Positions 8,864 through 17,948 of a stretch of 64,000 nucleotides of DNA are shown piece by piece. Where the stretch lies: NCBI GenBank assembly GCA_030653505.1, contig JAURZK010000109.1:1-64000 (forward strand), given 5' to 3'. This DNA comes from Rubrivivax sp. GTDB lineage: Bacteria; Pseudomonadota; Gammaproteobacteria; Burkholderiales; Burkholderiaceae_C. The notes below the pieces were generated by a model. That model had not been told where the DNA came from. It ran no database searches and saw only the letters and a list, made by a program, of their open reading frames with translations. Position 1 is the stretch's first letter. Every line of letters starts with the position of its first letter. The position numbers were made by a program, and so were the translations under genes.

Positions 8864-9897
8864 GCTTCCTGTGGCCGACGATGCTGTGGCTGCTGGCGTT
8901 GCTGCCGCTGCTGGTGCTGCTGTACTTCTGGGTGATCAAGCGCAAGCGCAAGACCACCGTCCGCCTGGCCAGCATCAACGTCGCCAAGCTGGCCGCCGGG
9001 CGCGGCCCGGGCTGGCGCCGCCACGTGCCGCCCGTGCTGCTGCTGCTGGCCATGGCCGCGCTGCTGCTGGCGGTGGCGCGGCCCACCGCCATCCTGACAC
9101 TGCCGCTGGCCGAACGCACCATCATCCTGGCGATGGACGTTTCGGGCAGCATGCGCGCCGAGGACGTGAAACCCAACCGCCTGGTGGCCAGCCAGGAAGC
9201 GGCCAAGGCCTTCGTCAACAACCTGCCACGCGAAGTGCGCGTGGGCGTGGTGTCCTTCGCCGGCACGGCTGCCGTGGTGCAGGCGCCCACGGACAGCCGC
9301 GAGGACGTGCTCAAGGCCATCGACCGTTTCCAGTTGCAGCGCGGCACAGCCACCGGCAGCGGCATCATCCTCAGCCTGGCCACGCTGTTCCCGGACGACG
9401 GCATCGAGATCCAGCATGTCACCGGGCAGCGCAACTTCCCCGGCGGCAACAACAGCATCGCGAACAAGGAGGCCAAGCCCTTCACGCCGGTGCCGGCGGG
9501 TTCCTACAACTCGGCCGCCGTGATCATGCTCACCGACGGCCAGCGCACCACCGGCCCCGACCCGCTGGACGCCGCCAAGATGGCCGCCGAACGCGGCATC
9601 CGTGTCTACACCGTGGGCATAGGCACCACCAGCGGCGAGATCATCGGCTTCGAAGGCTGGAGCATGCGCGTGCGGCTGGACGAAGAGACGCTGAAGAACG
9701 TCTCGGTGCTGACACATGGCGAGTACTTCTACGCCGGCACGGCCGAAGACCTGAAGAAGGTCTACGAGTCGCTCAGCTCGCGCATGGTGGTCGAGCGCAA
9801 GGAAGTCGAGATCACCGCGATCTTCGCCGCGCTGGGTGCGCTGCTGGCGGTGGTGGCCGCGACGCTGTCGCTGTGGTGGTTCGGCCGCGTGGCCTGA
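8860..9897 (+). CDS. VWA domain-containing membrane protein (BatA-like)
   Basis: MSFLWPTMLWLLALLPLLVLLYFWVIKRK...IILAMDVSGSMRAEDVKPNR (MIDAS); ATGA overlap with DUF58 gene. Confidence 0.9.
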   Translation: MSFLWPTMLWLLALLPLLVLLYFWVIKRKRKTTVRLASINVAKLAAGRGPGWRRHVPPVLLLLAMAALLLAVARPTAILTLPLAERTIILAMDVSGSMRAEDVKPNRLVASQEAAKAFVNNLPREVRVGVVSFAGTAAVVQAPTDSREDVLKAIDRFQLQRGTATGSGIILSLATLFPDDGIEIQHVTGQRNFPGGNNSIANKEAKPFTPVPAGSYNSAAVIMLTDGQRTTGPDPLDAAKMAAERGIRVYTVGIGTTSGEIIGFEGWSMRVRLDEETLKNVSVLTHGEYFYAGTAEDLKKVYESLSSRMVVERKEVEITAIFAALGALLAVVAATLSLWWFGRVA

Positions 9898-10075
9898 GCG
9901 TCGCTGCCCGGCCCGCGGGCCGCCCCGGCGCCGGCCTTGACGCCGGTCAAGCGACCCCGAATTGCCTCAACCGAGGCGCTCGGCCAGCTCGCCACCGGGG
10001 CTGAACCCGGGCCTGTGCTGGCTACACTGGCGGCCACGACATGCCGAGCCTCGCGCTGCAGAACCCCGATCGCGG

Positions 10076-11431
10076 ATGACGACCCCCACCGAGACCCTGT
10101 TGCCGTCCGCCGGACCCGCGCGGCAGCATCCCGCGCCGCCGGCCCGCCCACAACCGCTTCGTACACCCGCCGACGACACGCAGGCGGCCCTGCTTTCGAT
10201 GGCCATCGAGGTCGATCCGCTGCCGCCCGAGCGGCTGCTGGCCTTGGGCGCGGAACCGGCAGCGGCCTTCATCGCGCCCGGCGGCGACGCGTGGGTGGGC
10301 CTGGGGGCGGCGCGCTGGCTGGGCCCCGGTGCCGACGCCGTGGCCCGCCTCTGGTCTACCTTGCACGACGACAGCCCGAGCGCGCCGCCGCCGGTGGCGC
10401 TGGGCGCGCTGCCCTACCGCGCCGACGAGTTGCCCGACGCCTTGTGGCAGGGCCTGCTGCCGGCCGGCCTGATGCTGCCAGAGCGGCTGTACATCCAGCA
10501 AGGCGGGCGGGCCTGGTGGCGGCTGACGCTGCCCGCCGACCAGGCCGGCACGCTGCGCGGGCGTATGGCGCAACAGCGCGCCGTGCTGGCGGCGCTGGCC
10601 GCCGACGAGACGCTGCCGCTGGCCGCGGCGGTGCCGTTGGCCGAGGACGACGGGCCCGGCCGCTACGCGCAGGCCGTCACCCAGGCCGTCGAGCGCATCC
10701 GCCGCGGCGAGCTGGTCAAGGTGGTACTCGCGCGGCGTCGGGCGGTGGTCTTCGACGCACCGCCGGTGCCAGCGGCCGTGCTGCACCGCCTGGGACAAAG
10801 CCACCCCGACTGCGTGCGCTACGCCTGGCAACGCGGCGGCAAGAGCTGGCTCGGGGCCACCCCCGAAACTCTCGTGCGGCTGGACGGCCGCCAGCTGCGC
10901 ACCGAGGCCCTGGCCGGCACCCGCCCGGCCGGGCGCGCGGCCGAACTGCTGGCATCGGCCAAGGACCTGCACGAGCACACGATCGTCGTCGATGCCCTGC
11001 GCCGCGCCATCGCCCCGCTGGTGCAGAGGCTGCCCGTGACGCAGCCGCCGGTGGTCCGCGCCCTGCGCGGCCTGGCGCACCTGCATACCGCGATCGAGGC
11101 CACGCTGCACGACCGCGTCGACTTCCTGCGCCTGGTGCAGGCGCTGCATCCGACGCCGGCCGTGTGCGGCCTGCCCGCGGCCAACGCGGCGGCGCTGCTG
11201 GCGGCGCTGGAGCGCGATCCACGGGGCCTCTACGCCGGGCCCTTCGTGCGCCTGTCCGCACGCGGCGACGGCCACGCCGTGGTGTCGCTGCGCGGTGTCG
11301 TGCTCGACGGCCGCCTGGCGGTCTTCCCGGCAGGCGCGGGCATCGTCGACGGCTCTGAAGGCGAGGCCGAACTCGCCGAGACGCGCCTGAAGCAGCAGGT
11401 GGTGCTCGACGCCCTGTGCTGCACGGCATGA
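10076..11431 (+). CDS. menF: Isochorismate synthase
   Basis: Chorismate-binding signature LVKVVLARRRAVVF...WLGATPETLVRLDGRQLRTEALAGTRP...LHPTPAVCGLPA; first gene of men cluster. Confidence 0.88.
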   Translation: MTTPTETLLPSAGPARQHPAPPARPQPLRTPADDTQAALLSMAIEVDPLPPERLLALGAEPAAAFIAPGGDAWVGLGAARWLGPGADAVARLWSTLHDDSPSAPPPVALGALPYRADELPDALWQGLLPAGLMLPERLYIQQGGRAWWRLTLPADQAGTLRGRMAQQRAVLAALAADETLPLAAAVPLAEDDGPGRYAQAVTQAVERIRRGELVKVVLARRRAVVFDAPPVPAAVLHRLGQSHPDCVRYAWQRGGKSWLGATPETLVRLDGRQLRTEALAGTRPAGRAAELLASAKDLHEHTIVVDALRRAIAPLVQRLPVTQPPVVRALRGLAHLHTAIEATLHDRVDFLRLVQALHPTPAVCGLPAANAAALLAALERDPRGLYAGPFVRLSARGDGHAVVSLRGVVLDGRLAVFPAGAGIVDGSEGEAELAETRLKQQVVLDALCCTA

Positions 11432-11489
11432 GCGCGCCGGGCCGCTCCCATGCGCTCATGCCGGCGCGCGCAGAGCGCGGGGCGGTTCG

Positions 11490-13376
11490 GTGAGCGCCAC
11501 CGACGACCTGCACAGCGAGTGGGCGCAACTGTTCGCCGCCGCGCTGGCGCAGTGCGGCGTGGCGCAGGCGGTGATCAGCCCGGGTTCACGCTCGACCCCG
11601 CTGGCGCTGGCGCTGGCCGATCACCTGCCCACCACGCTGCTGCACGACGAACGCGTGGCGGCCTTCTTCGCCCTGGGCCAGGTGCGCGCCAGCGGCCGGC
11701 CGAGCGTGGTGCTGGCCACCAGCGGCAGCGCACCCGGCCACTGGCTGCCGGCGGCAATGGAGGCCCACGAAGCCGGGCTGCCGCTGCTGCTGCTCAGTGC
11801 CGACCGGCCCTGGGAGGCGCAGCAGGCGCAGTCGTCGCAGACGGTCGACCAGGCACGCCTCTTCGGCCAGCACGCACGTGCCTGTTTCGAACTCGGCCTG
11901 CCCGACCCGCATCCTGCCGCATTGCGGGCGCTGCAGCGCATCGCCGCGCAGGCGGTGCTGGCCACGTGCTACCCGCTGGCAGGCGCGGTGCAGGTCAATG
12001 CACATTTCCGCAAGCCGCTCGAACCCCAGGCCGCCAGCGGCAACGAGCCCTGGCGGGCGCGTGTGCAGGCGCTGGCGCGCGCCGGCGCGCCGCGCCTGGT
12101 GGCGCCGCTGGCGCAGCCGCACCCCGACGCGGTGGCCCTGCTCGTCGAGCGTGTGCGCGCCGCGCCGCGTGGCCTCGTCGTCGCCGGTCCGATGTCCAGC
12201 GGACAAGGGGGCGCGCTGCGCAAGGCGCTGGCGCGCTTCATTGCCGCCAGCGGCTACGTGCTGCTGGCCGAGGCCACCAGCCAGCTGCGGTTTGGCCTCG
12301 CCGCGCCCGGCGCGGGCGCGGCCTGCATCGGCGCTTTCGACGCCCTGCTGCGCGAGCCGACGCTGCGCCGGCAACTGCAGCCCGATCTGGCGCTGGAGAT
12401 CGGCGCCCCGGCGGTGTCGTCGCAATGGCTGGCCTGGCTGGAAGGTGAACAGGCACCGCCACGCTGGGTCCTGCCCGGCGAGCGCCCGGCCGACCCCGCC
12501 GGCGGCGCACAGGGCATGCTGCTCGGCCCGGTGGCGGCGCTGCTTGACGCTGCCGCCACGGCGCTGCAGGCGCAGTCGCGCGACGCCGACGACCGGGCCG
12601 CAGCGGCGGCCTACGCCGCCGACTGGCAGCGCACCGAGGCCGCGGCCTGGTCTGCGCGTCGGCTCGGCGTAGAGAGCGCCGACCAGACGCTTCTGCACGA
12701 ACACGACATCGCGCCTGCGCTGCGCGCGGCACTGCCGCGTGATGCCTGGCTGGCGGTCGGCAACTCGAGCCCCGTGCGCGACCTCGATCACGACCTGCCA
12801 CCCGACGCCCTGCCCTTGCACGTGCTGCACCAGCGCGGCGTGGCCGGCATCGACGGCGGTGTGGCGGGCGCCGCCGGTGCACGCAGCGCCGGCGCCGCAC
12901 CGCTGGCGCTGCTGCTCGGCGACACCGCGCTGCTGCACGACGCCGGCGGTCTGGCAGCGGCGGCTGGCGTCGACGGGCCGCTGGTCATCGTCGTCGTCCA
13001 CAACGACGGCGGCCGCATCTTCGAGCGCCTGCCGTTGGCGCGCAACCCGGCGATGGCGGCGGCGCGCGAGCGCCTGTTCGTCGCCCCGCATGGCCGCAGC
13101 TTCGACGGCCTGGCCGCCACCTGGGGCATTCACCATGTGTCCGTGGCCACGCGGGCCGAGTTGCAGCAGGCGCTGGCGCGCGGCCTGTCCGCGCCGCGGC
13201 CGCTGCTGATCGAGGCGCGTGTGGCCGCCGGCGGCAGCGCAATGCGGGCCGAGTTGCTGGCGGCGATGGCGCAGGCCGGTGCCGCGGCGTTGGCCATGCC
13301 TGTCGCGCCGCAGTCCGGGCCATCAGCGGCGGCAGCGGCGGCACCGGAGGCAGCGGTGGCAGCGCGGCCGGGATGA
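11490..13376 (+). CDS. menD: 2-succinyl-5-enolpyruvyl-6-hydroxy-3-cyclohexene-1-carboxylate synthase (ThDP-dependent)
   Basis: WAQLFAAALAQCGVAQAVISPGSRSTPLALALADH...LLLLSADRPWEAQQAQSSQTVDQARLFG...VVHNDGGRIFERLP. Confidence 0.95.
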   Translation: MSATDDLHSEWAQLFAAALAQCGVAQAVISPGSRSTPLALALADHLPTTLLHDERVAAFFALGQVRASGRPSVVLATSGSAPGHWLPAAMEAHEAGLPLLLLSADRPWEAQQAQSSQTVDQARLFGQHARACFELGLPDPHPAALRALQRIAAQAVLATCYPLAGAVQVNAHFRKPLEPQAASGNEPWRARVQALARAGAPRLVAPLAQPHPDAVALLVERVRAAPRGLVVAGPMSSGQGGALRKALARFIAASGYVLLAEATSQLRFGLAAPGAGAACIGAFDALLREPTLRRQLQPDLALEIGAPAVSSQWLAWLEGEQAPPRWVLPGERPADPAGGAQGMLLGPVAALLDAAATALQAQSRDADDRAAAAAYAADWQRTEAAAWSARRLGVESADQTLLHEHDIAPALRAALPRDAWLAVGNSSPVRDLDHDLPPDALPLHVLHQRGVAGIDGGVAGAAGARSAGAAPLALLLGDTALLHDAGGLAAAAGVDGPLVIVVVHNDGGRIFERLPLARNPAMAAARERLFVAPHGRSFDGLAATWGIHHVSVATRAELQQALARGLSAPRPLLIEARVAAGGSAMRAELLAAMAQAGAAALAMPVAPQSGPSAAAAAAPEAAVAARPG

Positions 13377-14176
13377 AAACCGGCAGCCACCCAGGGCAGC
13401 GGCATCCGCCGCGCGGCGCCAGCGGGCCGCCCCTGGTGCTGCTGCACGGCTTCTTGGGCACGCCGGCAGCGTGGGACGCCGTGCTCGCCGCGCTGCCCGA
13501 TCACGGCGAGGTCTGGTGCCCCTGGCTGCCCGGCCATGGCCCTGCGCCTCCCGGCCCCGGATCCTTCGACGAGGCCGCGCAATGGCTGGCCGACGCCGTG
13601 CCGGCGGGCGCCGTGCTGGCCGGTTACTCCATGGGTGCACGGCTGGCGCTGGCGGCCACCCTTCGCCGCCCGGGTGCCGCCCGCGCCACGCTGCTCGTCG
13701 GCGGTCATGTCGGGCTGGCCACGCCGAGTGAACGGGCCGAGCGTGCCGCACTCGACGCCCGGCGCGCCGCAGCGCTGCGCGACGGCGACCTCGCGGCCTT
13801 CGTCGACGGCTGGCAGGCGCAGCCCCTGTTCGCGACGCAGCTGGCGCTGCCTGCGGCGGCCCAGGCCGCACAGCGCGCCGCCCGCATGGCCCACGACCCG
13901 CGCGCGCTGGCCTGGGCGTTCGAGGTCGCCGGGCTGGCGCAGATGCCCGACCTGCGGCCGGCGTTGGCGGTCACGCGCCAGCGCGTGTGTTTCACCACGG
14001 GCGCCCTGGACACACGTTTCGGCACGTTGGCGGCGGCGCTCGTGCGGCCGCCCTGGGTGGACCACCGGGTGGTCCCTGATGCTGGCCACAACCTGCTGCT
14101 CGAGGCCCCCGCGGCCGTGGCCCAGCTCCTGCGTGTGCTGACCGGCGGCGCGGTCAACGCGCCCAGCCAGCGGTGA
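13373..14176 (+). CDS. menH: Alpha/beta hydrolase, MenH (SHCHC synthase)-like
   Basis: LVLLHGFLGTPAAWDAVLAALPDHGEVWCPWLPGHG...VLAGYSMGARLALA; overlaps menD stop and menC start. Confidence 0.85.
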   Translation: MKTGSHPGQRHPPRGASGPPLVLLHGFLGTPAAWDAVLAALPDHGEVWCPWLPGHGPAPPGPGSFDEAAQWLADAVPAGAVLAGYSMGARLALAATLRRPGAARATLLVGGHVGLATPSERAERAALDARRAAALRDGDLAAFVDGWQAQPLFATQLALPAAAQAAQRAARMAHDPRALAWAFEVAGLAQMPDLRPALAVTRQRVCFTTGALDTRFGTLAAALVRPPWVDHRVVPDAGHNLLLEAPAAVAQLLRVLTGGAVNAPSQR

Positions 14177-15330
14177 GCGCCGCACTGGCGCTGACGCTGG
14201 ACCCGCCCTGGCGCGTACCCGCCGCGACGCTGACCGTGCGCGGCACGCCACGCTCTCGCACGGCGGTGCGCATCCGGCTGCGTGATGGCCAGGGCCAGGC
14301 CGGCCACGGCGAGGCTCTGCCGCTGCCGGGCTACAGCAGCGACGACGCCGACGCCGCCGAGCGCGCCCTGGCGCTGCTGGCCGCCCGTGGGGCCCTGCGC
14401 GTGCCGGCCTCGGCCGCCATCACCGGGGCCGGCGGCCCGGGCTCGGCGGCCGCCCTGCTCGACGCCGTGCTGAGTCCGGATGCCGAACTGCTTGCCGCCG
14501 CGCCCAGCGCGCGCTTCGCCCTCGAATGCGCCCTGCTCGACCTGCTGGCGCGCCGCGCCGGCCTGAGCGCGGCGCAATGGCTGGCCCAGGGCCGGGCGCT
14601 GCAGCCGGTGCCGGTGAGCGTGCTGCTGCCCGAGGACAGCGCGCCTGCGGTCGCCGCCGCCACGCAGGCGGTGCGGGCCGGCCACCGCGTGCTCAAGCTC
14701 AAGATCGCACGCGCCGACCGCACCGCAGCCCAGGACCACGCCCTGCTGGCCGCCGTGCGCGCCGCGGCCGACGCTGCGGCATCCGCCGAGGCCGCTGCGT
14801 CCCCTGGCGCGTCGACCTGCCCAGCGGTGCTGCTGCGCCTGGACGCCAACGGCGCGCTGACGCCGGCCGCGGCGCCGGCCCGCCTGGCCGGACTGCAGTG
14901 CCACGGCGTCGAAGTTGTCGAGGAGCCCGTCGCCGGTGCCAACCTGCTGGCGCTGCCGCCGCTGCCGCTGCGCTGGGCGGCCGACGAATCGCTGGCCGAT
15001 CCCGCGCTGGCCGCAGCCCTGCTGGCCTTGCCTGCGGGCCGCCGGCCGGCGGCGCTGGTGCTCAAGCCCGCCCTGCTGGGGCTGGCACGCTGCCTGGTGC
15101 TCGCCGATGCCGCCGCCGCCCGTGGCGTGGGCCTGATCGTCACCCATGCCATGGACGGTGATCTCGGCCTGGCCGTGGCCTGCGCGCTGGCCGCGGCCTT
15201 GCCGGTGCCGCCGTGGCCCTGCGGTGTGGCGCCCCACGCGGGCCTGCGCCATCCGGCGCCGTCGCGGCCGTGGCTGGCGCCGCCTGCGGCGGTCGGCTTG
15301 TTCGTGCACGTCGATTTCGACGCGGCGTGA
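14173..15330 (+). CDS. menC: o-Succinylbenzoate synthase (enolase superfamily)
   Basis: GHGEALPLPGYSSDD...LKLKIAR...LRLDANGAL...EVVEEPVAG...AADESLADP...LVLKPALLGL...IVTHAMDGDLGLA; men cluster context. Confidence 0.88.
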   Translation: MSAALALTLDPPWRVPAATLTVRGTPRSRTAVRIRLRDGQGQAGHGEALPLPGYSSDDADAAERALALLAARGALRVPASAAITGAGGPGSAAALLDAVLSPDAELLAAAPSARFALECALLDLLARRAGLSAAQWLAQGRALQPVPVSVLLPEDSAPAVAAATQAVRAGHRVLKLKIARADRTAAQDHALLAAVRAAADAAASAEAAASPGASTCPAVLLRLDANGALTPAAAPARLAGLQCHGVEVVEEPVAGANLLALPPLPLRWAADESLADPALAAALLALPAGRRPAALVLKPALLGLARCLVLADAAAARGVGLIVTHAMDGDLGLAVACALAAALPVPPWPCGVAPHAGLRHPAPSRPWLAPPAAVGLFVHVDFDAA

Positions 15331-15541
15331 AAGGCCGCCATGCGGCGCCGCTCTCGACGCCGCGTCCCGAGGGGGACGGGCAGAGTGGCAGCGCGCGCTG
15401 GCCGTGCGGCGAAGGCCGGGCTGGCTGACGTGGATCAACGCCCGCGGCCGGGGCCCGTGACAGATTGGCAGCGCGACCTGCCGACCCGCCGCACGGGAAG
15501 CCTGAAGTCCCGGCCCAGCAGCAGCCCCGGTCGCGGCAACC

Positions 15542-17080
15542 ATGAACGAGTGGATCGCCACGCTGTGGCGCGATGAGACGCCCTACCTGCTGGCCACCGC
15601 CCTGGCGCTGGCGCTCGTGCTCTACCCCTGGCTGGCCGCCGGGCGCAGGACGCTGAAGCACTCGTTGCTGTTCTTCGGCTTCCTGCTGCTGCTGGACGCA
15701 CTGGCTGCGGTGTTCGCCGTGCGCGGCGAAACCGGCATCGCCACTGGCATGCACCAGGCCGTGCTGCTGGGTCTGGGCGTGGTGCTCATCCGCCTGGCCG
15801 GCCTGGCGCTCTTCCGCGTGCTGCTGCCCGCGCTGCGCATGCCCATGCCGGACATCGCCGAGGACATCGTCGTCATCGGCGGCTACGTGCTCTGGGCCAT
15901 GGTGCGGCTGTCGTACGCAGGCGTCGAGCTGTCGAGCCTGGTCGCCACCTCGGCGGTGATCACCGCGGTGCTGGCCTTCGCCATGCAGGACACCCTGGGC
16001 AACATACTCGGCGGGCTGGCGCTGCAGCTCGACAACTCGCTCGAGATCGGTGACTGGATCAAGGTCGACGACCTGTCGGGCCGTGTCGTCGAGATCCATT
16101 GGCGCTTCACCGCCATCGTCACGCGCAACGGTGAGAAGGTGGTGATGCCGAATGCGCAGCTGATGAAGAGCAAGTTCGTCGTCGTCGGCAAGGCCGCGGT
16201 CGGGGCAGCGGGCGGCGAAGCAGGCCCATGCGGCTGGCGGCGCTGGATCTGGTTCAACGTCGGCTACGACGTGAGCCCGGCGCGCGTGATCCAGGCGGTG
16301 GCCGAAGGCACGGCCGGGGCAGAGATCCCCAACGTCGCACGGGCACCCCAGCCGTCCTGCGTGGCCATGGCCTTCGAGCCGGGCTCGGTGCGCTACGCGC
16401 TGCGTTACTGGCTCGTCGACCCGCGGGACGACGACCCCACCGACTCTGCCGTGCGCTGCCACCTGCTGGCCACGCTGCAGCGCAACGGCTGGCGCATCGC
16501 CGTGCCCGACCAGTCGGTGCACCTGGTGCAGGACGACCAGGCGCACCAGGAAGCGGTGTGGCAGCGCGAACTGGCGCGCCGCCTGAAGGCGCTTTCCGGC
16601 ATCGAGCTCTTCGCCTTGCTCGACGAGGCCGAACGCCGCAAGATCGCCGAACGCCTGGTCTACGCACCGTTCGCCAGCGGCGACGTGATGACACGCCAGG
16701 GTGCCACCGCGCACTGGCTCTACATCGTCGCCAGCGGCGAGGCCGAGGTCTGGTGGCAGGCCCCCGATGGCGAACGCCGCCTGGTGTCGCGCCTGCCGCC
16801 GGGCAGCGTCTTCGGCGAGATGGGGCTGATGACCGGCGCGCCGCGCGCCGCGACCGTGGTGGCGGCCAGCGACGTCGAGTGCTACCGGCTCGACAAGGCC
16901 AGCTTCGAGGACATCATCCACGAGCGCCAGGCCATCGCCGAGAGCATGTCGCAGATCCTGGCGCAACGACAACAGGCCTACGGCGAGACGCAGGAAGCCT
17001 TCCGCAAGGAACAGCGCGAGCCGGCGGCGCACCGCGCCGACATCCTCCAGCGCATGCGCAACTTCTTCGGGTTGGGCTAG
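15542..17080 (+). CDS. MscS-family mechanosensitive channel with C-terminal cyclic nucleotide-binding domain (bCNG-like)
   Basis: MscS core AFAMQDTLGNILGGLALQLDNSLEIGDWIKVDDLSGRVVEIHWRFTAIVTRNGEKVVMPNAQLMKS, then CNB fold MTRQGATAHWLYIVASGEAEVWW...GSVFGEMGLMTGAPRAATVVA. Confidence 0.9.
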   Translation: MNEWIATLWRDETPYLLATALALALVLYPWLAAGRRTLKHSLLFFGFLLLLDALAAVFAVRGETGIATGMHQAVLLGLGVVLIRLAGLALFRVLLPALRMPMPDIAEDIVVIGGYVLWAMVRLSYAGVELSSLVATSAVITAVLAFAMQDTLGNILGGLALQLDNSLEIGDWIKVDDLSGRVVEIHWRFTAIVTRNGEKVVMPNAQLMKSKFVVVGKAAVGAAGGEAGPCGWRRWIWFNVGYDVSPARVIQAVAEGTAGAEIPNVARAPQPSCVAMAFEPGSVRYALRYWLVDPRDDDPTDSAVRCHLLATLQRNGWRIAVPDQSVHLVQDDQAHQEAVWQRELARRLKALSGIELFALLDEAERRKIAERLVYAPFASGDVMTRQGATAHWLYIVASGEAEVWWQAPDGERRLVSRLPPGSVFGEMGLMTGAPRAATVVAASDVECYRLDKASFEDIIHERQAIAESMSQILAQRQQAYGETQEAFRKEQREPAAHRADILQRMRNFFGLG

Positions 17081-17207
17081 CTCCAGGCGTGCACCGCCCG
17101 CGCGCAGCGGCGGGCAAGCCCGACGGCGCCCGTCAGGCCCGGGTCTCTGCGCCGTGCGCGGCCGTGGTGCGACCCTGCGCCGAGGCGCGTGGTCACGCGC
17201 AACGGAA

Positions 17208-17231
17208 AAGGGACCGCCGCGGCGGTCCCTT
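17208..17231 (-). terminator. 24-bp perfect palindrome followed on minus strand by TTTTCCG; likely terminator of the downstream minus-strand gene
   Basis: aagggaccgccgcggcggtccctt read directly. Confidence 0.6.
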
Positions 17232-17275
17232 CATGCCGGCGAAGCGCGAGCGCTGCCGGCGGCCCTTGGGATGGC

Positions 17276-17749
17276 TTACTTGACGATGGCGGCCTTGACC
17301 TCGGCCTTGCCTTCGGCCTTCACGCCGGCGGTGTTGGCCTTGGCCAGCGACTTCTCGGCGCCGGCTTCGACCTTGGCCTTGTCGGCAGATGCGTCGGCCT
17401 TGATGCCGGTCTTGGTCGCGCTCGCGTCGGCCTTGGCGCCAACCATGTCGGCCTTGGCGTCGGCCTTGGCCTTGTCCTGCGGCTGGGCCTTGGCGACCTT
17501 GGCCTTCGCGGCGGCCTTGTCCTTGGCGGCATCGGCCTTGGCGTCGGCCTTCGTCTCGGCGGCCTTGGCGTCGGCCTTGACGACCTTGGCGTCAGCCTTG
17601 GCGCCGGCCTTCACTTCGGCGTCGACGGCCTTGGCCGTGTTCTGATCGGCACTGGCCTGGGCCTTGGCGACGGCCGGCGTGGCCGGGGCTTGGGCCATCG
17701 CGACGGAAGCGAAAGAAGTGACTATCAGGGCGGCGATCAGCTTGTTCAT
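17276..17749 (-). CDS. Secreted Ala/Lys/Asp-rich low-complexity repeat protein (LEA/histone-H1-like composition)
   Basis: Signal peptide MNKLIAALIVTSFASVAMAQA followed by KADAKAAETKADAKADAAKDKAAAKAKVAKA-type repeats. Confidence 0.75.
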   Translation of the reverse strand: MNKLIAALIVTSFASVAMAQAPATPAVAKAQASADQNTAKAVDAEVKAGAKADAKVVKADAKAAETKADAKADAAKDKAAAKAKVAKAQPQDKAKADAKADMVGAKADASATKTGIKADASADKAKVEAGAEKSLAKANTAGVKAEGKAEVKAAIVK

Positions 17750-17948
17750 TGAATTCCTGGTGCGGTCTACGGATGTGGTTGATCGATCTCGACCCGCCAT
17801 CCCACCCTCAACGAGGGACGAGTGACCGCGGTTGACAACGACCACGTGAGGCGCCCGCGAGGCGCGACTTGGCCGCCCGCTCCAGAACAGCGCCTGCGGA
17901 AGGTGGGTCGTCGGCGGAAGCGACGGGTCAGCGGTTTTTCATGCCCGT

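Noticed and set aside
14173-15330. Ala-rich insertion in MenC (AAADAAASAEAAASPGASTCPAV) as a novel domain
   Set aside because: Looks like a simple GC-driven loop expansion in an otherwise intact enolase-superfamily enzyme.
15331-15541. Possible third REP-like element after menC (ggccgccatgcggcgccgctctcgacgccgcgtcccgagggggac)
   Set aside because: Similarity to the copies at 7798 and 23998 is too weak by eye; needs a repeat-family search.
17154-17752. Plus-strand ORFs (LGVGLGLGL / ALASAL repeats) opposite the AK-rich gene
   Set aside because: Reverse complement of the KADAK repeats; the minus strand has a signal peptide and start context, the plus-strand ORFs do not.
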